A DNA stretch of 64,000 nt from Azotimanducus sp965220185 (GCA_965220185.1 OZ244807.1:1054001-1118000), one strand, 5' to 3'. Counted from the stretch's first letter, positions 7,294 through 15,934 are shown. Numbers and translations are program-made. The notes: generated by a model not told the origin, from the sequence alone.

Positions 7294-7617
7294 CTAAAAC
7301 TCCAACAGCTTCCAACGCACCAGCAGCCCATCCGACTGGTCGATGCCGCCTTCGAGCGTTTGATCTTCAGGGTATAGGTAATACTCAGGGCCAACCGCCG
7401 GTACCACGCGAATCAATCGCAATTCGCCGTTGAGACGATATTCGTAGGTCGTCTGCTCGCCCTCTTCGGTGATGATGACCTCGTCGGCGCTCGAAATCGC
7501 TTGCGCGGCGGCGGCTGGCACGGGCGCAGGCTCGTCCGCCAAGGCAAGGGTCGCGCACATGCCGAGGGCACACAGGCTCTGTCGCGACAGGTTTATGATA
7601 GACCGCACACCACGCAT
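7294..7617 (-). CDS. DUF2782 family exported protein
   Basis: The 107-residue protein has a signal peptide (SLCALGMCATLALADE) and a small domain with VIITEEGEQTTYEYRLNGELRLIRVVP in parts and a tail GLLVRWKLLEF. DUF2782 proteins stand beside polA in Pseudomonas and other gammaproteobacteria (established synteny). Their function is not known. It is divergent from polA with only 21 bases between start codons, so the promoters must overlap the opposing coding regions. Confidence 0.85.
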   Translation of the reverse strand: MRGVRSIINLSRQSLCALGMCATLALADEPAPVPAAAAQAISSADEVIITEEGEQTTYEYRLNGELRLIRVVPAVGPEYYLYPEDQTLEGGIDQSDGLLVRWKLLEF

Positions 7618-7638
7618 GAGACGAGATTCTCAATTCGA

Positions 7639-10335
7639 ATGCCAAGCGGCCCCATTCTACTCATTGACGGCTCGTCATATCTGTTCCGCGCATTTTTCGC
7701 GATGCCCAGCTTGACAACTGCGGCGGGCGAGCCGACTGGCGCGATTCGCGGCACCATTGTGATGATCGACAAGCTCGTGAGGAGCTATCCCGACAGTCCG
7801 GTCGCTGTGGTGTTCGACCCCAAGGGCGACACCTTTCGCAATGAGATCTATCCCGAGTACAAGGCGAATCGTCCGCCGACACCCTCCGAACTCGTCGCGC
7901 AAATCGCGCCCATTCACGAGATCATCCGCGCCATGGGCCTTGCGCTCATCATCAAGGAAGGCGTGGAAGCTGATGATGTGATCGGGACGTTCGCGCGGCT
8001 TGCGACTAAAGCGAAGCGTGACACCATCATCTCGTCATCGGACAAGGACATGGCGCAGCTTGTCAACGAGCATGTGACGGTGGTGGATTCGATGTCCAAC
8101 AAGACCTTTGATATCGATGGCGTGCGCGAGAAGTTTGGCGTTGAACCGCATCAGATCATCGATTCCTTGGCCTTGAGCGGCGATACCGCTGACAACATTC
8201 CCGGCATCGACAAGGTCGGAACCAAAACCGCTGCCAAATGGCTGAGCGAGTACGGGACAGTGGAGAACATCATCGAACACGCCGACGAGTTCGGCGGCAA
8301 GATTGGCGAGAACTTGCGAGCGTCGCTTGACATGCTGCCGGTTGCCAAGGATCTCGCAACCATTCGCACCGAACTCGACCTCGGCATGGGCCTTGATGAC
8401 CTTATTCCTAAGCCGCCAGACGTTGAAAAGCTCCGCGAGATATACCAGCGACTTGAGTTCCGCGCGCTGCTTGAGAAATTGCTGGACGGCTCGCAGGCCG
8501 TTGAGGGAGAGCCAGAGCCAGAGCATGTCAACTACGAACTGATTGTCGATGAAGCCCACTTGGACGCATGGGTCGAGCGATTGAAATCCGCTGGCGAATT
8601 CGCTCTCGACACCGAGACCACGAGTACCATGCCGATGCGGGCGCGCCTTGTCGGCATTTCGTTTGCGTGCGAGCCGGGTCATGCGGCCTATGTGCCGTTC
8701 GGTCACACGACTTTGGCGAGCGCCGAACAGCTGCCTCGCGAGACCGTGCTGGCGAAGCTTAAGCCCCTCATCGAAGATGAGGATTTGCCTAAGATCGGGC
8801 AGCATTTCAAGTACGATGCGCTCGTGCTCGGCAATGTAGGCGTCGAACTGGGTGGGCGCGTGAGCGACACGCAGCTTGAGTCCTTCGTGCTCAATTCGAG
8901 CGCGACGCGCCACAATATGACCGACATGGCGAAGCACTATCTTGGCGCTCAGACGATTTCATTCAAGGATGTCGCGGGACGCGGCAAAAAGCAGATCGGC
9001 TTTCATGAAGTCGAGCTTGAGACGGCGGCCAAGTACGCCGCCGAAGACGCCGACATCACGCTCAGGCTGCATCAGCATCTGGCGCCGCAGCTTGCTGAAG
9101 AGCCGGATTTGCAATCTCTCTACGAGTCAATCGAACTGCCGCTTGCTTCTGTGCTCGCGCGCATGGAGCGCAGCGGCGCGCTGATCAACGGCGAAGCGCT
9201 TGCGCGGTACAGCAGTGAGATGGGCGATGCGATCACGCATCTGCGCCTACAGATTCACGACGAGGCTGGCGAGGCGTTCAATCTCGACTCGCCTAAGCAG
9301 TTGCAGCACATACTGTTTGATCGTCGCGGCCTGCGCGTTGTCAAGAAATCTCCTAAGACGGGACTGCCATCAACCGACGAATCGGTGCTTGAAGAGCTCG
9401 CGCGCGAGGATGCGCTGCCGAAGCTCATTCTTGAATATCGATCGCTCGCCAAGCTGAAATCGACCTACACCGACCGCCTGCCTGAGCAGATCAATCCTGA
9501 CACCGGCCGCGTGCATACGTCCTATCATCAGTGCGTTGCGAGCACGGGGCGCTTGGCGTCCTCCGACCCGAACCTGCAGAACATCCCCATCCGCACTGCC
9601 GAAGGGCGTCGCATTCGACAGGCTTTTATCGCGCCGGACGGCTATTGCCTTGTGGCTGCCGATTATTCGCAGATTGAACTTCGCATCATGGCGCATCTGT
9701 CGCACGATCAGCACCTCATCGAGTATTTCAATGAAGGGCGCGATGTGCATGCCATGACTGCGGCCGAGGTCTTTGAAGTGGCGGTCGATAAGGTGAGCGA
9801 TGAGGAACGTCGAATCGCCAAGATGATCAATTTCGGCTTGATGTATGGCATGGGCGCTTTTGGGCTCGCGAAGCGCCTCGGCATCGCTCGCTCGCAGGCG
9901 CAAAACTATATGAACCGCTACTTCAACCGCTACAGCGGCGTGAGCGCCTTCATGGATGAGATCAAGGTGCGCGCGCGAGACGCTGGCTATGTCGAGACCA
10001 TCATGGGCCGCCGCGTGTACCTGCCCAATATTGCTTCAAGCCATGCGCAAAGGCGGGCGGGTGCGGAAAGGCTCGCCATCAACGCGCCGATGCAGGGCAG
10101 CGCGGCGGACATCATCAAGAAGGCGATGATCGATATCGATGCATGGCTGCAAACAGGCGAGGTCGAAGCCAAGATGATCATGCAGGTACACGACGAACTT
10201 GTCTTTGAGGTTCGGGACAGTGAAGCCGATGCCCTGATTGCGGGCGCCACCGAGCGAATGGAGTCAGCCGTTTCGCTGATCGTGCCCTTGCCGGTATCGG
10301 TGGGACGCGGTGAGAATTGGGACGAGGCGCATTAG
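7639..10335 (+). CDS. polA: DNA polymerase I
   Basis: The 898-residue protein has all three Pol I modules. The 5' nuclease carries GSSYLFRAFFA and EADDVIGTFA. The 3'-5' exonuclease carries ALDTETTS, so the D-x-E motif is kept. The polymerase has motif A DYSQIELRIMAHLS, motif B RRIAKMINFGLMYGMGAFG and motif C QVHDELVFEV. It fills gaps in repair and removes Okazaki primers. The ATG at 7639 is chosen because it gives the usual PxxxLIDGSSYLFRAF start. Upstream in-frame codons lie inside the divergent gene. The last seven codons, the stop and 14 following bases form a 36-bp sequence repeated at 11940 and 14620 in the island downstream. Confidence 0.98.
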   Translation: MPSGPILLIDGSSYLFRAFFAMPSLTTAAGEPTGAIRGTIVMIDKLVRSYPDSPVAVVFDPKGDTFRNEIYPEYKANRPPTPSELVAQIAPIHEIIRAMGLALIIKEGVEADDVIGTFARLATKAKRDTIISSSDKDMAQLVNEHVTVVDSMSNKTFDIDGVREKFGVEPHQIIDSLALSGDTADNIPGIDKVGTKTAAKWLSEYGTVENIIEHADEFGGKIGENLRASLDMLPVAKDLATIRTELDLGMGLDDLIPKPPDVEKLREIYQRLEFRALLEKLLDGSQAVEGEPEPEHVNYELIVDEAHLDAWVERLKSAGEFALDTETTSTMPMRARLVGISFACEPGHAAYVPFGHTTLASAEQLPRETVLAKLKPLIEDEDLPKIGQHFKYDALVLGNVGVELGGRVSDTQLESFVLNSSATRHNMTDMAKHYLGAQTISFKDVAGRGKKQIGFHEVELETAAKYAAEDADITLRLHQHLAPQLAEEPDLQSLYESIELPLASVLARMERSGALINGEALARYSSEMGDAITHLRLQIHDEAGEAFNLDSPKQLQHILFDRRGLRVVKKSPKTGLPSTDESVLEELAREDALPKLILEYRSLAKLKSTYTDRLPEQINPDTGRVHTSYHQCVASTGRLASSDPNLQNIPIRTAEGRRIRQAFIAPDGYCLVAADYSQIELRIMAHLSHDQHLIEYFNEGRDVHAMTAAEVFEVAVDKVSDEERRIAKMINFGLMYGMGAFGLAKRLGIARSQAQNYMNRYFNRYSGVSAFMDEIKVRARDAGYVETIMGRRVYLPNIASSHAQRRAGAERLAINAPMQGSAADIIKKAMIDIDAWLQTGEVEAKMIMQVHDELVFEVRDSEADALIAGATERMESAVSLIVPLPVSVGRGENWDEAH

Positions 10336-10349
10336 CTTCGCTGTCCGTG
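10314..10349 (+). repeat. 36-bp polA-end repeat, copy 1 (in situ)
   Basis: This block begins GAATTGGGACGAGGCGCATT, contains the polA stop codon and ends GCTTCGCTGTCCGTG. Exact copies occur at 11940-11975 and 14620-14655. The three copies are in direct orientation and border the modules of the polA-engB island, as attachment sites or duplication joints would. Confidence 0.9.
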
Positions 10350-10491
10350 CGAGGTATTCTGCGCTTTTTTGCGGGTGTTCGAATTGACCTTGCTCGCATG
10401 TCCTTGCTCGTGACGACAAGGTTTTCGAGCGGGAGTAGAATGGCGTTGTGCCACAGTCGGCCACAACAGAAGCTGTAGAAGATGTCCAGTC

Positions 10492-10743
10492 ATGAGCACC
10501 CCGCCCTTCAAGTTTGAGTTGACACAAGAAGAGTACGATGCGTACATTGAGCGTCACTTCATGCTCGATGAGCGCACGGGCGAGATTGTCGGTGAACGTC
10601 TAAGCCCTTGGCGGATCGCCTTGCTTGAGGGCATCGATTGGGACGATGACAGCGACCTGCCTGACGATTTCGACGACAACGTCACCGGCGAAATTCCGCT
10701 TAAATTCCTCTACCCCGAAAGAGAGGACGACCTTGGTCGATAA
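10492..10743 (+). CDS. Small acidic protein preceding PIN-like gene, candidate antitoxin
   Basis: The 83-residue protein starts MSTPPFKFELTQEEYDAYIE and is strongly acidic (IDWDDDSDLPDDFDDN). No family is recognised. Its stop overlaps the likely TTG start of the PIN-like gene by 11 bases, which implies translational coupling. An acidic, DNA-mimic-like partner ahead of a nuclease-like protein fits an antitoxin or inhibitor, but this is inference. It bears no clear sequence similarity to the small protein at 2236-2400 beyond the initial MST. Confidence 0.7.
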   Translation: MSTPPFKFELTQEEYDAYIERHFMLDERTGEIVGERLSPWRIALLEGIDWDDDSDLPDDFDDNVTGEIPLKFLYPEREDDLGR

Positions 10744-11680
10744 CCGATTCGCGCTCGACACCAATCTGCTCCGCAATCCGACACCAAGGCGCTTCTTGCA
10801 TGGCATTGCGCTTGAGACAGAAAGGCGCGTTGTGGTGCTTCCCGAAGTCCGCAACGAACTGATCGGCGACCATCATCAACTGGCGATTGCTGAATTTGAG
10901 CGATGGGAACGCCGTGCGAAGCGTCAAGGCGTCAGTTCATCATCCTTGAAAAAACGGATACTTGATACAGTTCGTCCGGCGACAATTGATTGGTACAAAA
11001 ACACTCTGCTTCATCCGACTTCGGTCTTTGATGAGGCTTTGCTTGACGATGCGGGAATGACACAAGTCAACAACATCATCAAAGGGTTTCCCCCCGAGGT
11101 GTTTATGGAAGACACAACAGTGTTCACAGACTCAGGCGATCCCGTCATCGTCGCCCAAGCTATTCAGCTTGGCATCGAACTGCTTGGATCAAACAATCTG
11201 TCAACAATCTCCCACGAAAAACTCAATGCTTGGCTCGCCCGCAAAGGCATGAACCGGCCATTGATCTACACGCCAAGTGAAACCGTCAATGAGCTTGCCG
11301 ATCAAAACATCGAAACCCTATATCAATGGGTCATGGCACACGCCATGAATCACATCCACGAAGATGAAAGCGACAACAAAAAGGAATTCAGAAGAGCCTT
11401 GGATGTATTGGCGGTTTCAGGCTTCCGCGGAACAAATAAAAGGAAACGAGAATCAGACCCTAGCTTCAAGACGATTGTGTTCGAGGTCAACAACTACTTC
11501 AAAAAAGACCACAATTTCACGAAAGTGCTTCGAGAAACACTTATCGGGAAGCGACAAATGCGTGAGAAAGCCCTGTCGCTGGAGCTCGAACTGAATAATC
11601 AGATCAATGCGGCGATATTCAATGTGCTTGAACCAGCCGGAAAACCTGAATGGGATAGAAACAGTCATAGTGAGAGCTAG
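10733..11680 (+). CDS. PIN-like domain protein, SNNLSTI family, second module
   Basis: I place the start at TTG 10733 (GAGAGG six to ten bases upstream), giving 315 residues beginning VDNRFALDTNLLRNP. PIN-like landmarks are D9/N11 (ALDTN), E42 (LPEVRNELI), D136 (SGDPVIVAQAI) and GSNNLSTI (152-159). These four positions match the protein at 2416-3279, including an identical SNNLSTI, while the C-terminal half (residues 165-315) is different in length and sequence. An upstream ATG at 10625 in the same frame would overlap most of the acidic gene and is unlikely. Predicted metal-dependent nuclease fold. Biological role unknown, with toxin or defence most plausible given the island context. Confidence 0.7.
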   Translation: MVDNRFALDTNLLRNPTPRRFLHGIALETERRVVVLPEVRNELIGDHHQLAIAEFERWERRAKRQGVSSSSLKKRILDTVRPATIDWYKNTLLHPTSVFDEALLDDAGMTQVNNIIKGFPPEVFMEDTTVFTDSGDPVIVAQAIQLGIELLGSNNLSTISHEKLNAWLARKGMNRPLIYTPSETVNELADQNIETLYQWVMAHAMNHIHEDESDNKKEFRRALDVLAVSGFRGTNKRKRESDPSFKTIVFEVNNYFKKDHNFTKVLRETLIGKRQMREKALSLELELNNQINAAIFNVLEPAGKPEWDRNSHSES

Positions 11681-11856
11681 GAGCCTGCGCCGTAGGAAGT
11701 TGCGCAAGCGAAAATTCGATTCCGCCGTCCCTTTGGACGGTCGATTGAGGACAATATCGGGTCATATTTGACGAAATCGAATCGAACAAGGTCAAATGTT
11801 CAAAGGGGCGGGCGGAAGCGGATTTGCAGCCCTGAATTCCTACGGCGCAGACTCCT
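11679..11856. repeat. 178-bp segment bounded by 20-bp inverted repeats
   Basis: The sequence at 11679-11698 (starts AGGAGCCTGCGCC) is the reverse complement of 11837-11856 (starts TTCCTACGGCGCAG) with one mismatch. The interior holds a small hairpin (CCGTCC-CTTT-GGACGG) and no credible gene. It begins at the stop codon of the PIN-like gene. It could be a MITE-like element or a large terminator structure. Confidence 0.6.
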
Positions 11857-11874
11857 GGCGTGCTTGTGTGTCAC

Positions 11875-11932
11875 AGCGATTGCAGCCGTGCGCGAATCCA
11901 CTCGCGCGTCTGATCAGCGCCTTCGCTGGTGC
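11875..11932 (-). pseudogene. 58-bp duplicated fragment of the engB 3' end
   Basis: These 58 bases match 18472-18529, the last codons of engB, with a single mismatch. Four bases further on the polA-end repeat starts. In the undisturbed order polA-end should come before engB-end. Here engB-end precedes polA-end, the junction expected from a tandem duplication or from a circular intermediate. Confidence 0.85.
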
Positions 11933-11936
11933 TCGG

Positions 11937-13170
11937 CAGGAATTGGGACGAGGCGCATTAGCTTCGCTGTCCGTGTTTGCGCGAGTGCCTGCGGTCTCGC
12001 AGTCTCCGCCAAGCTGACCGCGCCCTATCTATATCAGGTTTCGATAGCCCGCACCCTTTGCGAAGAAGCGCATCGTCTCCATGATCGAGCGCCGCTTCCA
12101 AGTCCCCTGCGCGAAGCTTCTTATCCAAGTAGTCCACATCGACCCCATAGTCTTCGGAAAATGGAATCGGCAACTTCTCGGCCTCGCGCGGCTCGAGTTC
12201 CAAGACGCCTCCACCATAGCTTCTGCCCAGAACTTCGGAACTCGCGAAGGAAACTGAGTTCACGAGTGATCCACACAGCCTCTCGACTTCAATGTTTCGA
12301 GCGGGTAGAAGCCGGACGCGATGAACTGTATCGGTCGATGTGGCCCCAGTGTGGTTTGCGATCAGCAATGGCGCGTGATGTATCTGGCGATACATGAAGG
12401 CATCTGGTGCGTAAACGGAAGGCACATCAAACCAGCGATTTCGAACTCTGCATTTGTAGCCTCTATGCACTCCACTTGCTTCCCCGGATTGAATGTATCT
12501 TTCTAGGCTCTGTGGGAAGTCCGGTCGATTCACGCCAGAGAGCGAAATAAGCTTGGATGGATAGGCCTTGCGGTAGTTCGCAAGATCATCCGGGGTAAAT
12601 CGAATAGACCGGAGCGCAGACGTTCTGCCGACAATGTCATGCATCAGGTGAGCGGCTTCAGACTTGAGATCGTCTTCATCATCAATGACGAAAAAGCTAT
12701 TGCGTCCGGTGACGATGCCAACATCGACGCTTGCCCAATCGCCGAGTCTCGAAAGGCTGCCCGAGGATAAGGCATCGTCAAGTACACCAAACTCTTCGGA
12801 TGGCAGGAATACCGAGGTCCATTTCATCTGCTCGTGGGTGCGCGCGGCTGGCAGTTCTGCGAGCCGGTTCGAAAATGGTCCTGTAGCAATTAGCGCCTCC
12901 CCATTTCGTACCTGAAGGGTATGTAGGTTTCCGATATGGTCAGTGTATCTATGCCTGCCTGTTGCCAGAAGTAGGAGGACCTCCTGTTGAATCTCCGGGA
13001 AGACGAGTTCTTCGAACGCGACAATATAAGTATCTTTGAACAGACGAGGGATTCGGTTCCTCAACTCAGCGGCGTACTGAACTTGTAGTAACTCAGCCGG
13101 AACAACCATGGCGAGGCGCCCATCTTCCCGCAGCATTTCTGCGCAAAGCTGCACAAACGCACTCCAAGCG
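11937..13170. repeat. 1234-bp direct duplication, copy 1
   Basis: This block is repeated at 14617-15850 without any insertion or deletion and with only a handful of substitutions. It covers the polA-end core and the 3' part of the methyltransferase. The near identity marks a recent duplication. Confidence 0.9.
11940..11975 (+). repeat. 36-bp polA-end repeat, copy 2
   Basis: Identical to 10314-10349. The stop codon of the adjacent methyltransferase (minus strand, 11958-11960) lies within it, so the methyltransferase C-terminus HSRKHGQRS is encoded partly by polA-derived sequence. Confidence 0.9.
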
Positions 13171-13616
13171 TTGGCTAAGCCGTTTGGGTTGTAGCCGAAC
13201 GGCCGTAGCAGATCAAAGGCACGTTTCCGCTCAGCTTTCTGAAAGTGCTGGAATCGAATGAATGGAGGGTTTCCTACGATGGCATCGAAACTCGGGCTCG
13301 GCAAGTGTTGAGGCGCAAAATCGAAGAAGCTCCCGCATTTCCATTCAATACTTAGATCTATGTCCGCAAGTGATCGCTGCGCTTTCGCTATCTCGTCGGC
13401 CACTAGTTCGATGGCCGTGATGCTCCCACTTGTCGAGAGCCTCGGCGCGGCCGCTCGAATGAAGCTGCCGTCGCCGCAGCTTGGTTCGAGCACACGGTCG
13501 TCAGGTCTTCGGATAGCCCAATTGCAAAGGTAATCCGCTAGTGGCTGAGGTGTGTAATAGCCGCCGCGCAATTTCTTCGCTGTAGGCGGGCACTTGCTGG
13601 CACCAATCTCAAACAT
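11958..13616 (-). CDS. N6-adenine DNA methyltransferase (TaqI-like class, type II)
   Basis: The 552-residue protein has GGYYTPQPLADYL, SAM-binding motif I VLEPSCGDGSF (about 42-52) and catalytic motif IV NPPF (about 116-119), the signature of amino-methyltransferases that modify adenine. The C-terminal 350 residues would hold the target-recognition domain. It lies 30 bases downstream of a probable restriction enzyme on the same strand, so the two form a type II restriction-modification operon. The GTG at 13619 immediately precedes the ATG I use. The C-terminus runs into the polA-end repeat, which supplies the stop. A 3' fragment of this gene is duplicated at 14638-15850. Recognition sequence unknown. 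Confidence 0.88.
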   Translation of the reverse strand: MFEIGASKCPPTAKKLRGGYYTPQPLADYLCNWAIRRPDDRVLEPSCGDGSFIRAAAPRLSTSGSITAIELVADEIAKAQRSLADIDLSIEWKCGSFFDFAPQHLPSPSFDAIVGNPPFIRFQHFQKAERKRAFDLLRPFGYNPNGLANAWSAFVQLCAEMLREDGRLAMVVPAELLQVQYAAELRNRIPRLFKDTYIVAFEELVFPEIQQEVLLLLATGRHRYTDHIGNLHTLQVRNGEALIATGPFSNRLAELPAARTHEQMKWTSVFLPSEEFGVLDDALSSGSLSRLGDWASVDVGIVTGRNSFFVIDDEDDLKSEAAHLMHDIVGRTSALRSIRFTPDDLANYRKAYPSKLISLSGVNRPDFPQSLERYIQSGEASGVHRGYKCRVRNRWFDVPSVYAPDAFMYRQIHHAPLLIANHTGATSTDTVHRVRLLPARNIEVERLCGSLVNSVSFASSEVLGRSYGGGVLELEPREAEKLPIPFSEDYGVDVDYLDKKLRAGDLEAALDHGDDALLRKGCGLSKPDIDRARSAWRRLRDRRHSRKHGQRS

Positions 13617-13646
13617 CACCGTATCCCATAACTTATCAGATATTCT

Positions 13647-14366
13647 CTATTGAATATGCGGTGGAAGATGTTGATAGCGATCAAGATAGGCAGCTTGGAT
13701 GCGTTGACTCATGCTCGATAGCTGGATGCTCGGCCACTCGCTAGACAAGTCCCTAATCCCTCCGGTATCTGGATTCCAAATGACGAAGGCCATCGCTTCT
13801 GCCAAATGATGTTGATCCAATTCATCGCGTCTGGAACCTAAACGTTCGAGCGTGCTGGCAATGGCACGATACTGACGATCAAGCAACGCTGGGGCAGGAA
13901 CCACCACGACAAACGCGACGATGCAGAATGGAAAGCGAATATGGACTGTCGCCGCTTCGGAAGCCAAGTCATTGACCATGTTCTGCCAGTTCTTGCCGAT
14001 GCTCTTTCGGTCGTTCAAGGTTTTGCTATCAAAGACGATACGCGGGCCGTCCGGACGGTATGCAGCATCGTAATTCTGAGGTCGTATGCCTCCGATAATC
14101 CGCGTGGCGCCTACCTCTACGCAATCTCTACCTTCAGGTGTGAGAGCATTCGCGCTAGGAGATATTACGGGAATTTCTCCAAGCATTGTGGCTAGTGAGT
14201 TTCCGAATGCTGAATCAAACACCTTGCCGAATTCAATGCCTTGCGCCTTATCGAAAGACTGAGATTGTTTCTTGCGCTCTTCCCCGTTTCTCGAACGGCC
14301 TCGCGTACTTTTCCAGATGCCGCCCCATTGCTTCAGCACCGAAGGGTGCACGGAGACCGGAGGCAT
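13647..14366 (-). CDS. Probable type II restriction endonuclease
   Basis: The gene directly precedes the methyltransferase and encodes 239 residues from the ATG at 14366. The frame is open to 14504, but the upstream part is repeat DNA, so I prefer the shorter form. A PD-(D/E)xK-like core is visible: AYRPDGPRIVFDSKTLND provides P-D and, about ten residues later, D-S-K. GATRIIGGIRPQNYD and WQNMVNDLASEA surround it. I do not recognise the specificity family. Assignment rests on the operon with a type II adenine methyltransferase plus the nuclease-like motif, so it is inference backed by context. Confidence 0.68.
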   Translation of the reverse strand: MPPVSVHPSVLKQWGGIWKSTRGRSRNGEERKKQSQSFDKAQGIEFGKVFDSAFGNSLATMLGEIPVISPSANALTPEGRDCVEVGATRIIGGIRPQNYDAAYRPDGPRIVFDSKTLNDRKSIGKNWQNMVNDLASEAATVHIRFPFCIVAFVVVVPAPALLDRQYRAIASTLERLGSRRDELDQHHLAEAMAFVIWNPDTGGIRDLSSEWPSIQLSSMSQRIQAAYLDRYQHLPPHIQ

Positions 14367-14507
14367 TTGCTTTAACTGCGCCAACTTATCTTTTCCGCGA
14401 GGCGGGTGCTCATTTGTTCGAGCGTTAGCGTAACACGATACTTGCTGAGGTGAGGAACAGCGTATAGCGAGGGCTAGTGTAGTGTCCCATAAATAAGTGT
14501 GCATTCA

Positions 14508-14616
14508 GCGCGCAGCAGAAGGGCTGTGGCGGGACGCTGAAGCACGGGCATGTCGCGCATGTTGTCAAGGAACGCCATCTCACACGGCATCGGGCCACAG
14601 CCCTTCTGCTGCGCGC
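14508..14616. repeat. Perfect 23-bp inverted repeat with 63-nt loop
   Basis: The arm at 14508-14530 (starts GCGCGCAGCAGAAGGG) is the exact reverse complement of 14594-14616. It ends three bases before the third polA-end core. No protein is evident in it. It may be a structured RNA, the end of an insertion element, or a folded recombination site at the island joint. Confidence 0.75.
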
Positions 14617-15850
14617 CAGGAATTGGGACGAGGCGCATTAGCTTCGCTGTCCGTGTTTGCGCGAGTGCCTGCGGTCTCGCAGTCTCCGCCAAGCTGACCG
14701 CGCCCTATCTATATCAGGTTTCGATAGCCCGCACCCTTTGCGAAGAAGCGCATCGTCTCCATGATCGAGCGCCGCTTCCAAGTCCCCTGCGCGAAGCTTC
14801 TTATCCAAGTAGTCCACATCGACCCCATAGTCTTCGGAAAATGGAATCGGCAACTTCTCGGCCTCGCGCGGCTCGAGTTCCAAGACGCCTCCACCATAGC
14901 TTCTGCCCAGAACTTCGGAACTCGCGAAGGAAACCGAGTTCACGAGTGATCCACACAGCTTCTCGACTTCAATGTTTCGAGCGGGTAGAAGCCGGACGCG
15001 ATGAACTGTATCGGTCGATGTGGCCCCAGTGTGGTTTGCGATCAGCAATGGCGCGTGATGTATCTGGCGATACATGAAGGCATCTGGTGCGTAAACGGAA
15101 GGCACATCAAACCAGCGATTTCGAACTCTGCATTTGTAGCCTCTATGCACTCCATTTGCTTCCCCGGATTGAATGTATCTTTCCAGGCTCTGTGGGAAGT
15201 CCGGTCGATTCACGCCGGAGAGCGAAATAAGCTTGGATGGATAGGCCTTGCGGTAGTTCGCAAGATCATCCGGGGTAAATCGAATAGACCGGAGCGCAGA
15301 CGTTCTGCCGACAATGTCATGCATCAGGTGATCGGCTTCAGACTTGAGATCGTCTTCATCATCAATGACGAAAAAGCTATTGCGTCCGGTGACGATGCCA
15401 ACATCGACGCTTGCCCAATCGCCGAGTCTCGAAAGGCTGCCCGAGGATAAGGCATCGTCAAGTACACCAAACTCTTCGGATGGCAGGAATACCGAGGTCC
15501 ATTTCATCTGCTCGTGGGTGCGCGCGGCTGGCAGTTCTGCGAGCCGGTTCGAAAATGGTCCTGTAGCAATTAGCGCCTCCCCATTTCGTACCTGAAGGGT
15601 ATGTAGGTTTCCGATATGGTCAGTGTATCTATGCCTGCCTGTTGCCAGAAGTAGGAGGACCTCCTGTTGAATCTCCGGGAAGACGAGTTCTTCGAACGCG
15701 ACAATATAAGTATCTTTGAACAGACGAGGGATTCGGTTCCTCAACTCAGCGGCGTACTGAACTTGCAGCAACTCAGCCGGAACAACCATGGCGAGGCGCC
15801 CATCTTCCCGCAGCATTTCTGCGCAAAGCTGCACAAACGCACCCCAGGCG
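14617..15850 (-). pseudogene. Duplicated 3' fragment of the adenine methyltransferase
   Basis: The block repeats 11937-13170. The methyltransferase part (14638-15850) starts at FVQLCAEMLREDGRLAMVVP and runs to the same C-terminus, so the SAM motif and NPPF motif are absent and it cannot methylate. At 15850 homology stops abruptly and a 22-bp patch plus the end of the second phase-variable cassette begin. The open frame continues into that foreign DNA to 16005, but the chimeric N-terminus is not meaningful. Only a few substitutions separate the copies, for example the serine/isoleucine-neutral changes near 15168 and 15192. Confidence 0.85.
14620..14655 (+). repeat. 36-bp polA-end repeat, copy 3
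   Basis: Identical to 10314-10349 and 11940-11975. It opens the second copy of the 1234-bp duplication. Confidence 0.9.
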
Positions 15851-15872
15851 ACTGATTCTGTTTTCCCTGCCG
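15851..15872. repeat. 22-bp patch identical to part of the ATPase gene at 32352-32373
   Basis: ACTGATTCTGTTTTCCCTGC plus CG is identical at both places. At 32 kb it encodes GRENRIS in a defence-like ATPase. Here it lies between the truncated methyltransferase and the cassette terminal repeat, so it includes the bases that would be the target duplication of that cassette. Confidence 0.7.
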
Positions 15873-15912
15873 GGTAGTGGATCAGTTTGAACATTGCAAA
15901 GCTTGCGTGGGG

Positions 15913-15934
15913 AAAAGGCGGCCAGGAGGCCGCC
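15913..15934 (-). terminator. Rho-independent terminator of phase-variable gene copy 2
   Basis: Stem GGCGGCC (15917-15923) with GGCCGCC (15928-15934), followed on the minus strand by four T, identical to the hairpin in copy 1. Confidence 0.7.

Noticed and set aside
14474..14692. 72-codon minus-strand frame over the 23-bp inverted repeat
   Set aside because: Its sequence is created by the two repeat arms and the polA-end core. It has no protein-family signal.
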